DNA of 64,000 nt from Purpureocillium takamizusanense. Lineage: Eukaryota > Ascomycota > Sordariomycetes > Hypocreales > Ophiocordycipitaceae. This document shows, piece by piece, positions 61,164 to 64,000 of the stretch. A program made the position numbers and the translations under genes. Location of the stretch: positions 3,968,001-4,032,000 of the forward strand of contig NC_063068.1 of NCBI RefSeq assembly GCF_022605165.1. Reading direction: 5' to 3'. Position 1 is the stretch's first letter. Every line of letters begins with the position of its first letter. A model generated the notes under the pieces. It saw only the letters and a list, made by a program, of their open reading frames with translations. It searched no databases and was not told where the DNA came from.

Positions 61164-61462
61164 TGTTGCGGTGGTCTGCGGTTGCGCCGGATTGCTGCCT
61201 CTCCGCGTATGGAGCTGGTTGACGACGATGGTGGGGCTGGGGAGGTGAGGTGCAGGAGGGACGTCAGACGGCGAGCTGACGACGACCACGTGATCTAAGC
61301 TTACAGCGCCGATCCACTCTACTTCGTACTAGACTTATCGATAAGCAACAAAAAAATATCCCACCTGCAGGCGTCTCAGTGTCGCTGCGCAATTCTCTTG
61401 TCTTGACTGACGGAGAGGCGCATCGTTGGTTGCCAGGCAATTGATGCACCGAGTCGGACAAG
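61164..61462. promoter_or_regulatory. Divergent ARPC2-UTP12 promoter
   Basis: 299 bp separate the two start codons, so the genes share a promoter region. It contains one TACTTCGTA copy at 61320-61328 and an out-of-frame ATG at 61444, 19 nt before the UTP12 ATG. Confidence 0.6.
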
Positions 61463-64000
61463 ATGGTGAAGTCGTACCTGTAAGCATGGCGCGGCTACTC
61501 TCCTACATTTACTATGAGCTAACATACCGTTTCCTCTTAGCAAATACGAGCACGCTAAGTCATTCGGCGTTGTGACGACAAGCACTTCCAACATCGTCTG
61601 GACGTCCAAGGATCGAACTGGCACAGGCGCGGGCCAGGCTGTCGTCGCTGCGAACGAAGAGGTACTTTGCTGGGATGTCAAGAAGGGCGAGCTCTTGAGT
61701 CGGTGGCGGGACGAGCGCTGCACGGTCCCTGTCACGGCAATTGCTCAGAGCAAGACGGACAAGGATGTCTTTGCTGTCGGCTACGAAGACGGCAGCATCC
61801 GCCTCTGGGACGGGAAGATTTCCACCGTCATACTCAACTTCAATGGTCACAAATCGGCCATCACGAGACTCGCCTTCGACAAGTTTGGCGTTCGCCTAGC
61901 AAGCGGGTCCAAAGACACCGATGTTATCATATGGGACCTCGTTGCAGAAGTCGGCCAATTCAAGTTGCGTGGACACAAAGATCAGATCACAGGGCTGGAG
62001 TTTGTCGAGCCCGACACACAGGTGCAAGATGAAGACGGAACCAAGGCCATGGTTCTCGATGGTCAAGACTCATCCGACGGCTACCTCATCACAACCGGCA
62101 AGGACTCCCTGCTCAAGCTTTGGGATCTTTCTTCAAGGCACTGCATCGAGACGCATATTTCGCAGACGAATGGTGAGTGCTGGGCACTCGGTATGTCGTC
62201 GGACTTGAGCGGTTGCATCACTGCTGGCAACGACGGAGAGCTCAAGGCTTGGTCCCTCGATGCAGATGGTCTCGCGTCGAGCGCGCGGCGGGTGGATGTA
62301 TCATCGACCACTCAATACTTGTCGGACCGTGGCACTTTGCACCGCCAGAGCAAGGATCGAGCCACCGAAGTCATTTTCCACCCCTCAAGGAACTACTTTG
62401 CAGTTCACGGATCGGAGAAAGGAGTCGACGTATGGCGCATCAGGTCAGAAGCCGAAGTGAAGAAGAGCTTGGCTCGTAAGAGGAGAAGGCGGAGAGAAAA
62501 GGGCAAGGACGGCAAGCAGCAGGAAGAAGAAGCACTCAATGCCGACGACATGGCCGAAGACGTCTCGAAAGCAGACATTAGTGATGTCTTCGTTCAGTAT
62601 GTCATTGTGCGCACAGGTGGAAAGGTTCGATCTGTGGATTGGGCACTAGCCGGCACGCAAAAGGATCTTCATCTCCTGGTCGGCACGACCAATAACCAAC
62701 TGGAGTACTACAGCATCCCGTCAAGGGATAGGAGCGATCGCAAAAAGAAGGACGATGTGCCGGACTATACACGAACGCTTGCTGTGGAGCTGCCTGGTCA
62801 CCGGGCTGACATCCGGGCACTGGCTCTCAGCTCGGATGACAAGATGCTGGCTTCGGCTGCGAACGGCTCCATGAAGGTGTGGAACATCAAGACACAGACT
62901 TGTATTCGCACCTTTGACTGCGGATACTCCCTATGCTGCGCGTTTCTACCAGGAGACAAAGTTGTCGTTGTCGGCACGAAGAGCGGCGAGCTGCAGCTTT
63001 TTGACGTTGCGTCTGCCTCGTTGCTAGACAGCGTTCAAGCGCATGAAGGTGCCATCTGGTCCTTGAACGTGCACCCCGACGGGCGATCTGTTGTTTCTGG
63101 CAGCGCAGACAAGACTGCCAAGTTTTGGGATTTCAAGATCGTCCAGGAAGAAGTTCTTGGCACGAAGCGAACGACATCAAAACTCAAACTCGTACAGTCT
63201 AGGACGCTCAAGGTGGCCGACGACATCCTGAGCCTCAAGTTCTCACCGGATGCAAGGTTGCTAGCCGTTTCATTGCTCGACAACACGGTCAAGGTCTTCT
63301 TCGTGGACTCGCTCAAGCTCTACCTCAACCTCTATGGCCACAAGCTACCCGTGCTCAGCATGGACATATCGTACGATAGCAAACTCATCGTCACAAGTTC
63401 GGCAGACAAGAACATCAGGATTTGGGGGCTGGATTTTGGAGATTGTCACAAGGCTCTCTTTGGACACCAAGACAGTATTCTGCAAGTCGCCTTTGTTCCC
63501 CACAACTCTGACGGCAACGGGCACCACTTTTTCAGCAGCAGTAAAGACAGGACGATCCGTTACTGGGATGGAGATAAGTTTGAGCAGATTCAGAGACTGG
63601 ACGGCCACCACGGAGAGGTGTGGTCAATTGCCATCAGCCGGACTGGCAACTTCCTCGTCAGCGCAGCGCACGACAAAAGCATCCGGGTGTGGGAGGAGAC
63701 TGATGAGCAAATCTTTCTCGAAGAAGAGCGCGAAAAGGAGATTGAGGAGCTGTACGAGAGCACACTAACTACCTCACTCGAAAAAGACGAGGACGCAGAG
63801 GATGAGAGCGGTGAAGTTGCGGCGGCAAGCAAGCAAACCACTGAGACGCTCATGGCTGGTGAGCGGATACAAGAGGCCCTCGAGATGGGCATGGCCGACC
63901 TGAATCTCATGAAGGAGTACGAAGAGGCCAAACTGTCAGACCCCAACGCCATGCCGCCGCAGCGCAATCCCGTGTTTCTGGCACTGGGCAACATCAGCGC
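61463..64000 (+). CDS. utp12: U3 snoRNP/SSU processome WD40 protein UTP12 (Dip2/WDR3), 3'-truncated by window
   Basis: UTP-B component of the small-subunit processome, needed for early 18S rRNA processing in the nucleolus. Exon 1 is only 17 nt (61463-61479, MVKSYL with the last codon split). A 61-nt intron (61480-61540, ending CTCTTAG) follows, and exon 2 runs off the window. It begins MVKSYLKYEHAKSFGVV as in fungal Utp12. About 825 residues are visible: WD repeats of two tandem beta-propellers (DGSIRLWD, DTDVIIWDL, DSLLKLWDL, NGSMKVWN, DKTAKFWDF, DKNIRIWGL, DRTIRYWD, DKSIRVWEE). A basic insert ARKRRRRREKGK near residue 315 separates them. The acidic linker to the C-terminal Utp12 domain begins before the end. 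No break was seen in the visible part. Confidence 0.96.

Overview
The window is nuclear DNA of a filamentous ascomycete (Pezizomycotina), most likely a sordariomycete of the Hypocreales type. The evidence is short introns of 50-110 nt with GTRNGT-like donors and CTRAC-like branch sites, a GC-rich sequence, gene models that splice cleanly into eukaryotic housekeeping proteins, and an FlbC-like conidiation regulator. I saw no bacterial operons, CRISPR arrays, transposon ORFs or secondary-metabolite genes. Exons were assembled by hand, using reading frame and family conservation to place junctions.

Layout. 1-8.3 kb: no gene supported; GC-rich low-complexity DNA. 8.33-10.81 kb: a small Ser/Pro-rich conserved-looking protein behind an exceptionally long AUG-free pyrimidine-rich leader. 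10.8-15.2 kb: no gene supported. 15.2-28.7 kb is a compact housekeeping block: FAN1 nuclease (-) and the COMPASS subunit Sdc1/Dpy-30 (+) share a divergent promoter. RPS13 (-) converges on Sdc1. The U2AF large subunit (-) is divergent to OGG1 (+), which is followed by SF3B1 (+). 28.7-51.9 kb is almost empty, with a single four-exon C2H2 regulator (FlbC-like) at 40.06-41.35 kb and many microsatellites. 51.9-64 kb carries RAX2 (-), LCL3 (-), ARPC2 (-) and, divergent from ARPC2, the 5' part of UTP12 (+), cut by the window end.

How the genes relate. Two are direct partners in 3' splice-site/branch-point recognition: the U2AF large subunit (C-terminal UHM) and SF3B1 (N-terminal RW-type ULMs). Two are DNA repair enzymes (FAN1, OGG1). 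RPS13 and UTP12 belong to the small ribosomal subunit and its assembly. RAX2 and ARPC2 act in polarity and cortical actin. Sdc1 acts in H3K4 methylation. The linkage is probably ordinary fungal synteny rather than a cluster.

The observations I rate highest are the ~1.8 kb ATG-free leader, a dispersed intergenic palindrome TACTTCGTA/TACGAAGTA (eight exact copies), the near-isolation of the FlbC-like gene in about 23 kb, and an Asn in SF3B1 at the position equivalent to human V1078 in the splice-modulator pocket. No previously undescribed multi-gene system is evident.
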